Shown here: positions 8,835 through 18,164 of the stretch, one piece after another | Numbering within the stretch: position 1 is the first letter of the stretch | Layout of the letters: every line of letters starts with the position of its first letter | Source: Blautia sp900556555 | GTDB taxonomy: Bacteria > Bacillota > Clostridia > Lachnospirales > Lachnospiraceae | Reading direction: 5' to 3' (one strand) | Assembly (NCBI GenBank): GCA_964250615.1 | Contig: CAXUGM010000005.1 | DNA: 64,000 nucleotides | The notes under the pieces: model-generated | What the model saw: the letters and a program-made list of their open reading frames with translations, nothing else | Database searches by the model: none | What the model was told of the DNA's origin: nothing | Made by a program: the position numbers and the translations under genes

Positions 8835-9995
8835 TCAAACTCCCATTCTACTTATTATCTCTTCCACTACTTTTTTTCCTGCGTTACCTTTTTCATATGA
8901 ATTAGCATATTTTAGATGTTTTTCTGCAATTTCAAGAGAAACATTTTTATCAATATGCCTTAATTGTTGCAGTAATTCATTCATATCAGAACAGATTATT
9001 CCCGGCCAAGTTTCAATCGGAGTAAAAAATCCTTGTAGCTTATCACGATATATTTCCAAATCTGGAACATATAAAAAACAAGGATTCCCAATTAGAGCAT
9101 AATCCCAAATAACAGAAGAATAATCTGTTATAACAATATCTGCCGCACACAACAGTTCTTGCATATCGCTATAATTTGTAACATCAATCACTTGCTCGCT
9201 TTTCTTATAAAAATGATTATCATAATAATGACTTCTAAAAAGAAGTGTTGCTTTTTCTCCATAACAATTCTCAACAGCAGCTATTACTTTATCACAATCG
9301 ATTATAGTTTCTATTTCCTCCATGTCTGTTCTAAATGTTGGAGCATACAATATAATTATTTTATTTGTGTGTAACTTTTCACGAACTAATTTTGAAATTT
9401 CATTTCTTTTTTCTTTATCCAACAATATATCATTTCTAGGCATCCCGGAATTAAGAATTAAACCATTATAAGAATAAACTTCCTCAATATTATATTTGGT
9501 AAAAATTTCAGAACTAGAAACAAAAATATCAACAACTTTATTGATATAACTATTTCTAAGTCGATGCAACATTTGATTAGACTTACTATTCGAAACTACT
9601 TTTTCACCTATTCGTTTATAAGCTCCTCCTGCATGCCATGTCATTACACTAACTTGCGCTTTTCTAATCGGCATATAATTATAAACATGGTGTGAATAGA
9701 TTACGACTTTAGAAACAGCATGATAATAAAACCACAGAAAAGATTGATATTTTATCGGTGTTATCCCTGGAAGTGCTCTATATTCTTCTGGGCACTTAAA
9801 TCCCCATACCAATTTATACTTTCCCTGATAATTGTTATTTATATATTCATATATGTATTTGGCATTATCCGAATATCCTTGTCCAAAAAAGCTGTCAAAC
9901 ATAATGGTGTTTTTTTGAATAGGAAACACATGCAAAAACTTTAACATACTCTTAATTATATATCTTATAGCAATATCAAAATATACTTTTATCAT
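8835..9995 (-). CDS. CDP-glycerol:polyol glycerophosphotransferase family (TagB/TagF-like)
   Basis: The 386-residue protein matches the teichoic acid glycerophosphotransferase fold: TWHAGGAYKRIGE, LNSGMPRNDILL, IILYAPTFRTD and the conserved DIVITDYSSVIWDYAL near residue 295. It transfers a polyol phosphate from a CDP-polyol, giving phosphodiester-linked substituents or backbones. The donor is probably made by the two following genes. The start is the ATG at 9995, where AGAGGTGA lies four bases upstream; an earlier in-frame start would overlap the ribosome site. No signal peptide; probably a peripheral membrane protein. Confidence 0.88.
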   Translation of the reverse strand: MIKVYFDIAIRYIIKSMLKFLHVFPIQKNTIMFDSFFGQGYSDNAKYIYEYINNNYQGKYKLVWGFKCPEEYRALPGITPIKYQSFLWFYYHAVSKVVIYSHHVYNYMPIRKAQVSVMTWHAGGAYKRIGEKVVSNSKSNQMLHRLRNSYINKVVDIFVSSSEIFTKYNIEEVYSYNGLILNSGMPRNDILLDKEKRNEISKLVREKLHTNKIIILYAPTFRTDMEEIETIIDCDKVIAAVENCYGEKATLLFRSHYYDNHFYKKSEQVIDVTNYSDMQELLCAADIVITDYSSVIWDYALIGNPCFLYVPDLEIYRDKLQGFFTPIETWPGIICSDMNELLQQLRHIDKNVSLEIAEKHLKYANSYEKGNAGKKVVEEIISRMGV

Positions 9996-10017
9996 TTTGT
10001 CACCTCTTAGTAAAGTG

Positions 10018-10515
10018 CTACTCAAATAATTTTTTCTTCATGTATAAACTCTTATCAGATACCATCTTTTCTTCGACAAAATCATAGTGTTTGTAAAAAC
10101 AAATAGCATTTATATCCTGTCGCAAAACTTCTAGTTCAATTTGTTCCATCCCTATTTCTTTTGACATTTTTATACATTCATCCATTAGCATTGTACCCAA
10201 ATGTAGCCGTTGAAATCCATCCGCAATACAAATCAAGGTAATAAAGGCCACTTTATTTTCCATATTATTTGCATAAAATGCTACATATCCAGCTAGTTGT
10301 GAATTATACTTAAGTCCCAAAAATATAGCATTCTGATGAATTTTTTCAAACAGTTCCCCGAAATTATCACGTTTCAAAACACTGATTGTATACGCACTAT
10401 CACATATCTGCATATATTTTAATTTTTCTGCTTTATCTTCTATCTGCCTTATAACAACTTGAGAGTGGCATTCAGATAGTTTCTGTTTATCATTTACTAA
10501 TGGCTTATCATTCAT
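10018..10515 (-). CDS. GNAT family N-acetyltransferase
   Basis: The 165-residue protein follows the GNAT plan: an N-terminal helix region, KVAFITLICIADGFQRLHLGTMLMDECIKM as strand 4 plus the acetyl-CoA loop (normally Q/RxxGxG/A, here QRLHLG), and a C-terminal ICFYKHYDFVEEKM strand pair. It acetylates an amine, plausibly a 4-amino sugar or the amino acid group handled by the adjoining ATP-grasp and aminotransferase proteins. Within a sugar-nucleotide cassette it could stand in for the PglD-type acetyltransferase, which is missing here. Substrate not determinable. Confidence 0.78.
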   Translation of the reverse strand: MNDKPLVNDKQKLSECHSQVVIRQIEDKAEKLKYMQICDSAYTISVLKRDNFGELFEKIHQNAIFLGLKYNSQLAGYVAFYANNMENKVAFITLICIADGFQRLHLGTMLMDECIKMSKEIGMEQIELEVLRQDINAICFYKHYDFVEEKMVSDKSLYMKKKLFE

Positions 10516-10531
10516 GTATTACTTTTCCTTC

Positions 10532-11731
10532 TTATTCCACAATTACTTGATAATACTTTTCGATATTATCTGTAATTTCAATCATTTCTTCTACCGTATC
10601 TGCCTTAAACAAAATTGTTCCCAAAGAATGAGTAGTATTTTGATAGGCAAAAACTTCTTCTCCAGCATTTGCTGTACAATATACATCTAACAAATTATTC
10701 TTTTTGAACTTCTCATCAAAGTGAATCTCTTTAAAAACACCTGTCTGCTTACTAAGAATCATATAATTACTCCAAACCCCGGTTGTCGGTGTCATTCTCA
10801 ACTCATCGCACGACTCACCTAATGCCCCTTTAATCGTAAAATCAATCATATCTACCCCTGTAGCATACTGAATCAGCTGCGGAATATAACTCCCCCCGTT
10901 TCTCGGTCCCAGTTCTAACACATACGGTGTATCATCTTTATCAAGAATCACCTCAATATTATAAGCACCTGTTTTCATATCAAGTGCTGTTATCAAACGT
11001 TGTAATTCATTATCTACTTTTTGCTTCTGTTCTGCTGTTAACAAAGATGGCCAAAATTCACCAAGAGCTACATATTCTCTGGTTCCTTTTCCACTATAGA
11101 GTTCATTCCCATAGCTGGTGAATACTAATTTTCCATTAACAGAAAACCCATCTCCTGAAATTTGATATCCTTTTTTTTCAATAAACTCTTCTATAACAAA
11201 GCGTTTTCCCCTCGAATAAGAGAGTGCCTCTTCTACAGCGGCTTTCACCCCATCCTTTTCGTATACTTTCACAACGCCTTTGCTTCCTGAAGAATCAACA
11301 GGTTTCACCATAATAGGGAAATGAAAACGTTCTATATCTGCCATTGCTTCTTCATAAGTCAGATATCCACATGCTTCCGGTGTATTAAATCCGTGTTCCT
11401 TTAAAAATGCTCTGAATAAATCCTTTTCTGTAAGTAACTTTACCGATTTATACGGATTACCTGGCAATCCTAGCTTTTCTGCAACATAGGCAGCAGTCGG
11501 TGCCGCCGGATCAGATGCATACGCAACAATACCGTCAATATTTAACTGCTCTGCCACTGCAAGTACCCCCTCCAAATCGGTAGTACTTACATTATAAAAT
11601 TCATCGGAATATTTATGTCCCGGATTATCTGGAAGATAATCACATGTAATTACATAATGCCCCATTTCTTTTGCCCGTCTGATTGCAGGTATCTGCTGCA
11701 TGGAACCACCAAGCATTAATAACTTTTTCAT
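10532..11731 (-). CDS. ATP-grasp domain ligase
   Basis: The 399-residue protein has the ATP-grasp layout of the PurK/CarB group. An N-terminal pre-ATP domain (KLLMLGGSMQQIPAIRRAKEMG) is followed by the nucleotide lysine region PIMVKPVDSSGSKGVVKV near residue 140 and the metal residues in YNIEVILDKDDTPYVLELGPRNGG near 270. These enzymes form amide or peptide-like bonds through an acyl phosphate. It lies between a class I aminotransferase and a GNAT protein in a glycan operon, so it may couple an amino or keto acid to an amino sugar or build a nonsugar decoration. That role is inferred from context only. Confidence 0.82.
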   Translation of the reverse strand: MKKLLMLGGSMQQIPAIRRAKEMGHYVITCDYLPDNPGHKYSDEFYNVSTTDLEGVLAVAEQLNIDGIVAYASDPAAPTAAYVAEKLGLPGNPYKSVKLLTEKDLFRAFLKEHGFNTPEACGYLTYEEAMADIERFHFPIMVKPVDSSGSKGVVKVYEKDGVKAAVEEALSYSRGKRFVIEEFIEKKGYQISGDGFSVNGKLVFTSYGNELYSGKGTREYVALGEFWPSLLTAEQKQKVDNELQRLITALDMKTGAYNIEVILDKDDTPYVLELGPRNGGSYIPQLIQYATGVDMIDFTIKGALGESCDELRMTPTTGVWSNYMILSKQTGVFKEIHFDEKFKKNNLLDVYCTANAGEEVFAYQNTTHSLGTILFKADTVEEMIEITDNIEKYYQVIVE

Positions 11732-11763
11732 TGTCTTTCTCCATTCACTATATTATCGTATTT

Positions 11764-12921
11764 TTATAAAGAGTCTACAAATTTCTTTATTCTTCGCAGC
11801 CCCTCTTTTATCTTATCCTCATTCATCGTATATGCAATTCGCACATATCCCTCACTTGCTTCTCCATATGTAATACCAGGAACAACCGCCACTTGCACTG
11901 CTTGTAAAAGTGCATAAGCAAACTCTTCACTCTTTAGCCCTGTTTTTTTGATATTTACCATAGCATAAAAAGTACCTTTCGGATATTTACAACTAAGCTT
12001 ATCAATAGAATTGATTCCCTCTACAAGAACATTACGTCGGAATTCATATCCTTCTCGCATATGTTCAGAAGCAATATCATCTCCGGACCAAGCTGTAATT
12101 GCAGCATACTGTGATGGAAGTGGTGCACATGCTGCTATATTTTCCTGCAATTTTGGTAAATTTGTTATCAATTCTTCCGGTCCTGCAAGATATCCCAGTC
12201 TCCATCCTGTCATAGAATATCTCTTTGAGCAACTATTTACAATAACTGCATGTTCTTTCATTCCAGGACAATCCAGAATAGAAACAAATCTTGCCCCATC
12301 GTACAAAATGCTTTTATAACATTCATCGAATATAATTGTAATATCCTTTTCAATAGCAATCCTACTAATTTCCATAAGAGTATCATAATCATAAACTGTT
12401 CCTGTCGGATTATTTGGAGAATTAATGATAATCACACGAGTTTTATCCGTAACAGCAGCTTTCAGCGACTCAGAAGTAACAATAAAATCATGTTCTTCAT
12501 CTGCATTTACCAGAACAGGCACACCATTTAACATCTCGGTCATATGTTTATAATTCACCCAATACGGCGCCGGAATAATAACTTCTTCCCCTGGATTAAT
12601 CAGACAACATAAGCTAAGGTATATTCCTTCCATTGCTCCAACTGTAACCTGTATTTCTGTTTCGGGATTATATTCTATATTGGTTTCTGTCTTTATTCGT
12701 GTAGCAATCACATTTCTGAGTTCTTGTAATCCGGCATTCGCAGAATACTTTGTTTTTCCGCCTAAAATAGCATCACATCCGGCTTTCTTTATATATTCCG
12801 GTGTTTCATAATCAGGGTCTCCTAATGTAAAATCAATTACATCTTCATACTGTTTTGCCATATCAAACAACTTTCTTGTAAGTGACGGTTGAATGCGATT
12901 TGCCATCTCTGATATTCTCAT
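11764..12921 (-). CDS. Class I/II PLP-dependent aminotransferase (AspC-like)
   Basis: The 385-residue fold-type I aminotransferase contains VTVGAMEGIYLSL, IINSPNNPTG near residue 167 (cofactor/substrate Asn), FDECYKSILYDG, and the PLP lysine in NSCSKRYSMTGWRLGY near residue 235, with a C-terminal YVRIAY arginine. It interconverts amino and keto acids. It overlaps the upstream sugar transferase by an ATGA junction, so the two are translationally linked. In this setting it probably feeds an amino acid or amino-sugar decoration through the ATP-grasp protein that follows, rather than general amino acid metabolism. Confidence 0.85.
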   Translation of the reverse strand: MRISEMANRIQPSLTRKLFDMAKQYEDVIDFTLGDPDYETPEYIKKAGCDAILGGKTKYSANAGLQELRNVIATRIKTETNIEYNPETEIQVTVGAMEGIYLSLCCLINPGEEVIIPAPYWVNYKHMTEMLNGVPVLVNADEEHDFIVTSESLKAAVTDKTRVIIINSPNNPTGTVYDYDTLMEISRIAIEKDITIIFDECYKSILYDGARFVSILDCPGMKEHAVIVNSCSKRYSMTGWRLGYLAGPEELITNLPKLQENIAACAPLPSQYAAITAWSGDDIASEHMREGYEFRRNVLVEGINSIDKLSCKYPKGTFYAMVNIKKTGLKSEEFAYALLQAVQVAVVPGITYGEASEGYVRIAYTMNEDKIKEGLRRIKKFVDSL

Positions 12922-13718
12922 TCTATTTCTCCTATTACTTCTTTATAATATTTTTCAGGGATATGATTTGAATCCATAACACGACCATCCTCAAAATATC
13001 CCATAAAAGTACCTTCACTAAAACCTTCTGCTCTTGTTTCTTTGTCTTTTCCAAATACAGTTTCCCTAAACAATAAACATATCAGTTTCATGTCTGTAAG
13101 AAAACTAATATGTTCTGCGTACCATGCGTCATTTTCAAGTCGATTTTCCCAAGTCATAATCTTAGACGGATCTCGCAGCGGACAGTCTAAACCGGGTTTT
13201 ACCATATGACGAGCCTCATGATATTGATTAAACCTCCCCTTATATACTAATGGGAGCGGTCTAGGTCCGATAATAGACATATCACCTTTAAAAACATTTA
13301 CAAAATTCAACAATTCATCTAACGACGTCGAACGAACAAAACGTCCCCATTTTGTCACTCGCAAATCTGCTCTCAAAAGTTTACCATTTACATCTGTTTT
13401 ATTTGTCATATTTCGAAATTTTATCATTGTAAATACTTTTCCATTTTTCCCCATCCTCTGCTGTTTAAAAAAAATCGGAAATCCAACATCAAACATTGTC
13501 ACAATTCCAATTATAAAATTAATTGGAAAAGAAACAAGTAACGCAACCGATGAAATAACAATATCTATTATCCGTTTCCCATAACGAATATAAAACGTAC
13601 TGCGGATATTAGGAATCGGATATCTCTTATTTGACTTTTCAAGATTTTCTGATTTAATTAAATTTGCTATTTCAATTTGTTTTTCTTGCGAAATTTTATC
13701 GTAATCAAAGGTTTTCAT
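12918..13718 (-). CDS. Second initiating sugar transferase (bacterial sugar transferase family)
   Basis: The 266-residue protein has one membrane helix (about residues 53-76, IDIVISSVALLVSFPINFII) and the catalytic core KQQRMGKNGKVFTMIKFRNM followed by STSLDELLNFVNVFKGDMSIIGPRPLP. Proteins of this WcaJ/PglC family put the first sugar phosphate on undecaprenyl phosphate. A second one, at 26379-27077, serves the first half of the locus. Two initiators suggest two glycans, or that one acts on another acceptor. The C-terminal ~70 residues (from about 195) extend beyond the usual small PglC core. Confidence 0.87.
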   Translation of the reverse strand: MKTFDYDKISQEKQIEIANLIKSENLEKSNKRYPIPNIRSTFYIRYGKRIIDIVISSVALLVSFPINFIIGIVTMFDVGFPIFFKQQRMGKNGKVFTMIKFRNMTNKTDVNGKLLRADLRVTKWGRFVRSTSLDELLNFVNVFKGDMSIIGPRPLPLVYKGRFNQYHEARHMVKPGLDCPLRDPSKIMTWENRLENDAWYAEHISFLTDMKLICLLFRETVFGKDKETRAEGFSEGTFMGYFEDGRVMDSNHIPEKYYKEVIGEIE

Positions 13719-13736
13719 ATTTTCAATATCCTCTTT

Positions 13737-15263
13737 TTAAGACTTCTTTTTTAAAATCAATTTAATATATAGACTAAACAAAACAAAAAGCATACTGACA
13801 ACAAGTATAAGCAAGTCATAAACTATAATTATGTGGGAAGCAACATTTCCTTGAACCACTAGAAATACACTTGTTACCAGACAAGTCCCTATAGGTATTA
13901 TTCCCACCAATAATTTATTCTTTTTAACCTTTTCTTTGTATTCTTGTATACTGTAATTTCTTGCATTAAAAAATGTATTTAATTTATTTTCCATCCAATC
14001 ATATTTTTGAAAACAAGCATTCTTTTCATAATCACAAATTAAAATATAAGCTATAAAAAATCTAAAAATTGGATATACCGTAATTGCTGTAATAAAATAT
14101 AGTATAAAAAATAACGTTTGAAATATAAATTCATTACATTTCCTTGTTTTAAGTGCATGTTTTCCACTCATAATATATGGAATTAGTAACAAGCTTGTCA
14201 TTAATATACCGCCACACGCGACGAAATACACCATCCCCATACTCATTCCTTGTTTGTATCCAGCAAATTCCAATACTGCCGGTTGATTTTGAAAACCAAC
14301 CCCTACAACAGGTGAATCCAACCAAGCTTTCAGACATGAAATCATATGATCTGTCCGAACATTCATTGACCCTGCTCCAGATGGTGTTGTCAATTTATTC
14401 AACAAAATAGCAATCATGCCAATACTACCAATTAATACCAATAAAAAAAATCCAATTTTATGAACAGACTCTCCTTTTTCAGAAAAAATAATTTTTGCAA
14501 AATATAACACAACTGCGGCAATAAGGAATACATATGTTGTAGTTGAAAAAGTAGTTAGAGCCGTAAGCCCTAAAATAACGATTTTCCACCAATGTGTTTT
14601 TAATGAAAGAAACATTTCTCCTGCAAAAGCAACACAAAGAACAAAGTTATACATTGGTCCTTCCGGGAAAACGCCACAATTTCTAGGAATATAAACTGTA
14701 TCACTCAGATATAAATTTTGAGACTCATAATATACATTGTAAAATGTACGAATATCTTCTGTCCATGTTCCCCAAACCAAAGATGTTCTTCCACTTTCAG
14801 GTATAATTCCAAAGCATGTTCCTCCCAAATAGAAAATCAGGGAAATAATAGCATATATAACTGCAATATTTATGAACGCCTTCCAAACAATATTGCAATC
14901 CTCTGTTTGATATAAAAAAAACATAAACCATAGGATTAGTAAAAAGAAAAACGCAAAATATAATTCAAAATCACCTTGAAATTGGTATATATAAGTCACA
15001 CAACAAATAAGAAACAAAAAAATCTTCTTTTTCACATTGTTCGATAATCCTGTGTTTTTTTCTATATTAAAAAAAAATAAAACAAGACCAACAACAATAG
15101 TAGTTGCCAATAACCACCAATACATCCGCCTTTGGTCAAGTCCCAAGGAAATATCACATGCCCATGCCCCCCCGGTGTTTGTAAAAAGAAAAAACGCAAT
15201 GATATATGCTCCAACCATAGAGATTGCCCTTTTTAAAGTTGTATTATAGTTTTTCAATGTCAT
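13737..15263 (-). CDS. Wzy-like O-antigen/polysaccharide polymerase
   Basis: The 508-residue protein has 11-12 hydrophobic segments and one large extracytoplasmic loop that includes the Wzy/ligase-like stretch NVRTDHMISCLKAWLDSPVVGVGFQNQPAV near residues 305-335. Such proteins polymerise lipid-linked repeat units on the outer face of the membrane. Its ATG follows the stop of the DegT gene directly, so the two are coupled. A second, unrelated-looking polymerase candidate lies at 21337-22776. The family diverges so strongly that assignment rests on topology and context. Confidence 0.75.
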   Translation of the reverse strand: MTLKNYNTTLKRAISMVGAYIIAFFLFTNTGGAWACDISLGLDQRRMYWWLLATTIVVGLVLFFFNIEKNTGLSNNVKKKIFLFLICCVTYIYQFQGDFELYFAFFFLLILWFMFFLYQTEDCNIVWKAFINIAVIYAIISLIFYLGGTCFGIIPESGRTSLVWGTWTEDIRTFYNVYYESQNLYLSDTVYIPRNCGVFPEGPMYNFVLCVAFAGEMFLSLKTHWWKIVILGLTALTTFSTTTYVFLIAAVVLYFAKIIFSEKGESVHKIGFFLLVLIGSIGMIAILLNKLTTPSGAGSMNVRTDHMISCLKAWLDSPVVGVGFQNQPAVLEFAGYKQGMSMGMVYFVACGGILMTSLLLIPYIMSGKHALKTRKCNEFIFQTLFFILYFITAITVYPIFRFFIAYILICDYEKNACFQKYDWMENKLNTFFNARNYSIQEYKEKVKKNKLLVGIIPIGTCLVTSVFLVVQGNVASHIIIVYDLLILVVSMLFVLFSLYIKLILKKKS

Positions 15264-16400
15264 CTAATTTTTCTCCTTCTTTGTCAAACGATGATGTTCG
15301 GACAAAATCAAGTCACAAATTCTATCCACGTCTTCCAATTCCAAATCTTCATATAGTGGCAATGCCAGAATATTCAATGAAGTTTCCTTCGCAATAGGTG
15401 TTTCATATTTACTATATTGATTTTTATAGCATGTCATATCATTTACAGCAGGATAAAAATATTTTCTTGCATAAACTTCATGTTCTTTAAGCAGTTCATA
15501 TACTTCATCTCTGCTTTTTCCAAATTCTTCTTTCGAAAAATATACAGGAGCATATGCATAATTTGTTTTCACATCTTCTTGTTGCGGACACAATTTTATT
15601 CCCTCTCTATTGGCAAAACATTCCATGTATCTTTCATACACCTGTCTACGTTTTTCGATACTAGCATCTATTCTCTTTAAATTACAGATTCCCATAGCTG
15701 AACGGAATTCATCTAATTTTGCATTACCTCCTACGGCAACAACATCTTCAGCTCCCTGAATACCAAAATTTTTCAAATTGTGTAAATTGATTCGATAAGA
15801 TGGATTTTTAAATGCTACTGCTCCTCCCTCTATAGAGTGAAAACATTTTGTTGCATGAAAAGAAAACATAGATGCATCGCCAAAATTTCCAATTCCAACG
15901 CCTTTATATGTACATCCAAATGCATGTGCAGCATCATAGATAACTTTTAAGTTATGTTTTTGTGCTATTTGTTCGATTCTTTCCACATCACAAATATTTC
16001 CATAGACATGAACTGGAATAATTGCAACTGTTTTATCGGTAATTAATGCTTCGATTTTATCTGGATCCAACGTATAGTCATCTGGCTTAATATCACAAAA
16101 TACTGGTTTCAAACCATTCCTCACGATAGCATGAGTTGTAGAAACAAACGTAAACGGAGTTGTAATTACTTCTCCACCAGGAATATTCAATCCCATTGCC
16201 TGTATAGCCATTTCCAATGCCATATGACCATTTACAAATAAAGACAAATAAGGAACCTCCAAATAGTCAATCAACTGATGCTGAAATTTTTTATATACAG
16301 GTCCCATATTAGTCAAAACTTTATTCTCAAATATTGGTCTTATTTCTTCTATGTAATCTTCCAAAGTTGGCATAGAAGACTGTGTTACATAAATAGGCAT
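15264..16400 (-). CDS. DegT/DnrJ/EryC1/StrS sugar aminotransferase
   Basis: The 378-residue fold-type I PLP enzyme has FVNGHMALEMAIQAMG, TTPFTFVSTTHAI, IYDAAHAFGCTYKG and the cofactor lysine in FSFHATKCFHSIEGG near residue 185. These enzymes aminate a keto sugar nucleotide; the sequence most resembles makers of dTDP-4-amino-4,6-dideoxy sugars (VioA/FdtB/WecE type). The start is the ATG at 16400, three bases after GGAGGGGAT. It opens the second half of the locus behind a 230-bp gap with its own promoter candidate. The dehydratase supplying its substrate must come from elsewhere (CapD upstream or RmlB off-window). Confidence 0.87.
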   Translation of the reverse strand: MPIYVTQSSMPTLEDYIEEIRPIFENKVLTNMGPVYKKFQHQLIDYLEVPYLSLFVNGHMALEMAIQAMGLNIPGGEVITTPFTFVSTTHAIVRNGLKPVFCDIKPDDYTLDPDKIEALITDKTVAIIPVHVYGNICDVERIEQIAQKHNLKVIYDAAHAFGCTYKGVGIGNFGDASMFSFHATKCFHSIEGGAVAFKNPSYRINLHNLKNFGIQGAEDVVAVGGNAKLDEFRSAMGICNLKRIDASIEKRRQVYERYMECFANREGIKLCPQQEDVKTNYAYAPVYFSKEEFGKSRDEVYELLKEHEVYARKYFYPAVNDMTCYKNQYSKYETPIAKETSLNILALPLYEDLELEDVDRICDLILSEHHRLTKKEKN

Positions 16401-16501
16401 TTTATCCCCTCCGTATATCCTCATATAATTTAAATTGTATTTTTAAAGCTTTTCTCTCTACTTAAAGCTTATATCACTTTTTCTTTCTAGTACTCCAACA
16501 T

Positions 16502-16510
16502 ATTGTACCA
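16502..16510 (-). promoter_or_regulatory. Candidate extended -10 promoter for second half of glycan locus
   Basis: TGGTACAAT on the minus strand (an extended TGn followed by a -10-like TACAAT) lies about 100 bases before the DegT start, in the only long gap (16401-16630) between flippase and DegT gene. No convincing -35. An internal start here would allow the second half to be expressed on its own. Confidence 0.4.
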
Positions 16511-16630
16511 TATTCCGATATGAAATACTAGTATCCGACCCTCAGAATTTTTTGCTTTATTTTTCCATTCCCACTATTTTCAGACATTTTTATTCTCTGG
16601 TATGCCTGACAAAAACTTCATTCGTCTGTC

Positions 16631-18154
16631 TTATTTTTTCTTTACTTTATTCAGTATATTTCCAATCATTTCTATAAATAAATTCTCTTTCATAACCAGC
16701 AACAATACTGCATAGATACCCAAAAAAACACACGCTGTCAAAGCCAAGACCACAAACCAGAACACTGTCCCCTCTAAGGACAAACTACCGTTGCATAAAT
16801 ATTTCACTCCTACACACGCCAATGAAGAACCACCAACAGCAGTCACTATTTTCCAAATCGGAACCGTCTTCCACAATCCAAATCCACTATTCCGTAACGT
16901 CCATGCCTGAACCATCAGCACAACCAATTCAGCAACTAATGTACCGAAGGCCGCCCCCGTTGCTCCCCACTTCGGAATCAACATTGCATTAATAAAAAGG
17001 TCTACAACAGCACCTGCCACTTCTGAAATAAATACCAAATGTTCTTTTCCCAGAGGCAACAATATCTGAATTCCCAAAACATTTGACAATCCAATTAGAA
17101 GCACTGTTGGAGTAATTATTTGCATTGGAATAACAGACCCGGCATACGCTTCTCCTGACAACAAGAAAACAGATTCCCTTGCCATAATCATAAAGTATAA
17201 CATTACTGGAAGTCCCAAAATCCATACAAAATGATATGCTTTCCCAACAATTCGCTTAAATTCATCCTTCTTTCCGGTTTCTATATAATAAGTAGCCCTC
17301 GGCAAAAGTACCGGTCCAAGACATGTCACAAATGTAACCAGAATATTTTTCACTTTCACCGCTGCATCATAATAACCAACCTGAATTTCATTTGTCATAA
17401 ATCCAAGCATAACATTATCCAGATGTGTATAAATCGTAGTTGCTACTGACATTGCAAAGAAAACAAGAATCGGTTTTAAATGCCTTTTAAAATTGTAATG
17501 TTTTACCGGGTACAAATAAATGTATTTTCTTAAATTAATTAAATTAAAAATATTCGATCCTGTTCCGGCAACTACTGTAATTGCTCCATACAATACATAA
17601 TCTGATTTTTCATGAATCAACAGGAACATAAGAACCAATGATAGCACTTTAAAGGCGATAGATCTTGCCGTAATATAGGAATACTGTTCCAATCCTTTAT
17701 ACAACCACTCAACTCCAATAACATTAAATAATATATTGAAACTCAGGATTGTGTAAAGGGCTGATTCATTGTGCATTTTGTCTACATTCAATACTGCTCC
17801 AAAATATGCTATATACACCAATACAGTTAATACTAAATTGAGAATCAGGATTTCCTGAACAGTTCTCGACAATTCCTCTTTATTATCCCGTACCTTGGAA
17901 CATGCTCGAATTCCATATGTCGGTACTCCAAGGGACGCAATCATAGTAAAATACATAACAATAGAATTCGCAAAACTAACCGCTCCGGTTCCTTCCGGCT
18001 GCAAAATTCTGGACACATAGGGAAAGGTAATCAACGGAAAAATAAAACCCGACAAGGTTAGTATTGTGTTCATAATTGCATTAAATTTAACAGAACGTAT
18101 TTTTACATGCTTCTGCTTATTACTTAAATTTGATATTTCCATTCTCTTCTTCAC
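16631..18154 (-). CDS. Oligosaccharide flippase, Wzx/PST type
   Basis: The 507-residue protein has about 14 hydrophobic helices in the MATE-like polysaccharide transporter fold, beginning with the typical FPLITFPYVSRILQPEGTGAVSFANSIVMYF. It flips undecaprenyl-linked repeat units across the membrane for a Wzy polymerase. It is the only flippase in the locus, although two initiating transferases and two Wzy candidates are present. The reading starts at GTG 18154; an ATG four codons later (18142) is equally possible, and neither has a strong ribosome site. Nine bases separate it from the upstream glycosyltransferase. Confidence 0.88.
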   Translation of the reverse strand: MKKRMEISNLSNKQKHVKIRSVKFNAIMNTILTLSGFIFPLITFPYVSRILQPEGTGAVSFANSIVMYFTMIASLGVPTYGIRACSKVRDNKEELSRTVQEILILNLVLTVLVYIAYFGAVLNVDKMHNESALYTILSFNILFNVIGVEWLYKGLEQYSYITARSIAFKVLSLVLMFLLIHEKSDYVLYGAITVVAGTGSNIFNLINLRKYIYLYPVKHYNFKRHLKPILVFFAMSVATTIYTHLDNVMLGFMTNEIQVGYYDAAVKVKNILVTFVTCLGPVLLPRATYYIETGKKDEFKRIVGKAYHFVWILGLPVMLYFMIMARESVFLLSGEAYAGSVIPMQIITPTVLLIGLSNVLGIQILLPLGKEHLVFISEVAGAVVDLFINAMLIPKWGATGAAFGTLVAELVVLMVQAWTLRNSGFGLWKTVPIWKIVTAVGGSSLACVGVKYLCNGSLSLEGTVFWFVVLALTACVFLGIYAVLLLVMKENLFIEMIGNILNKVKKK

Positions 18155-18164
18155 TTTCTACTAA

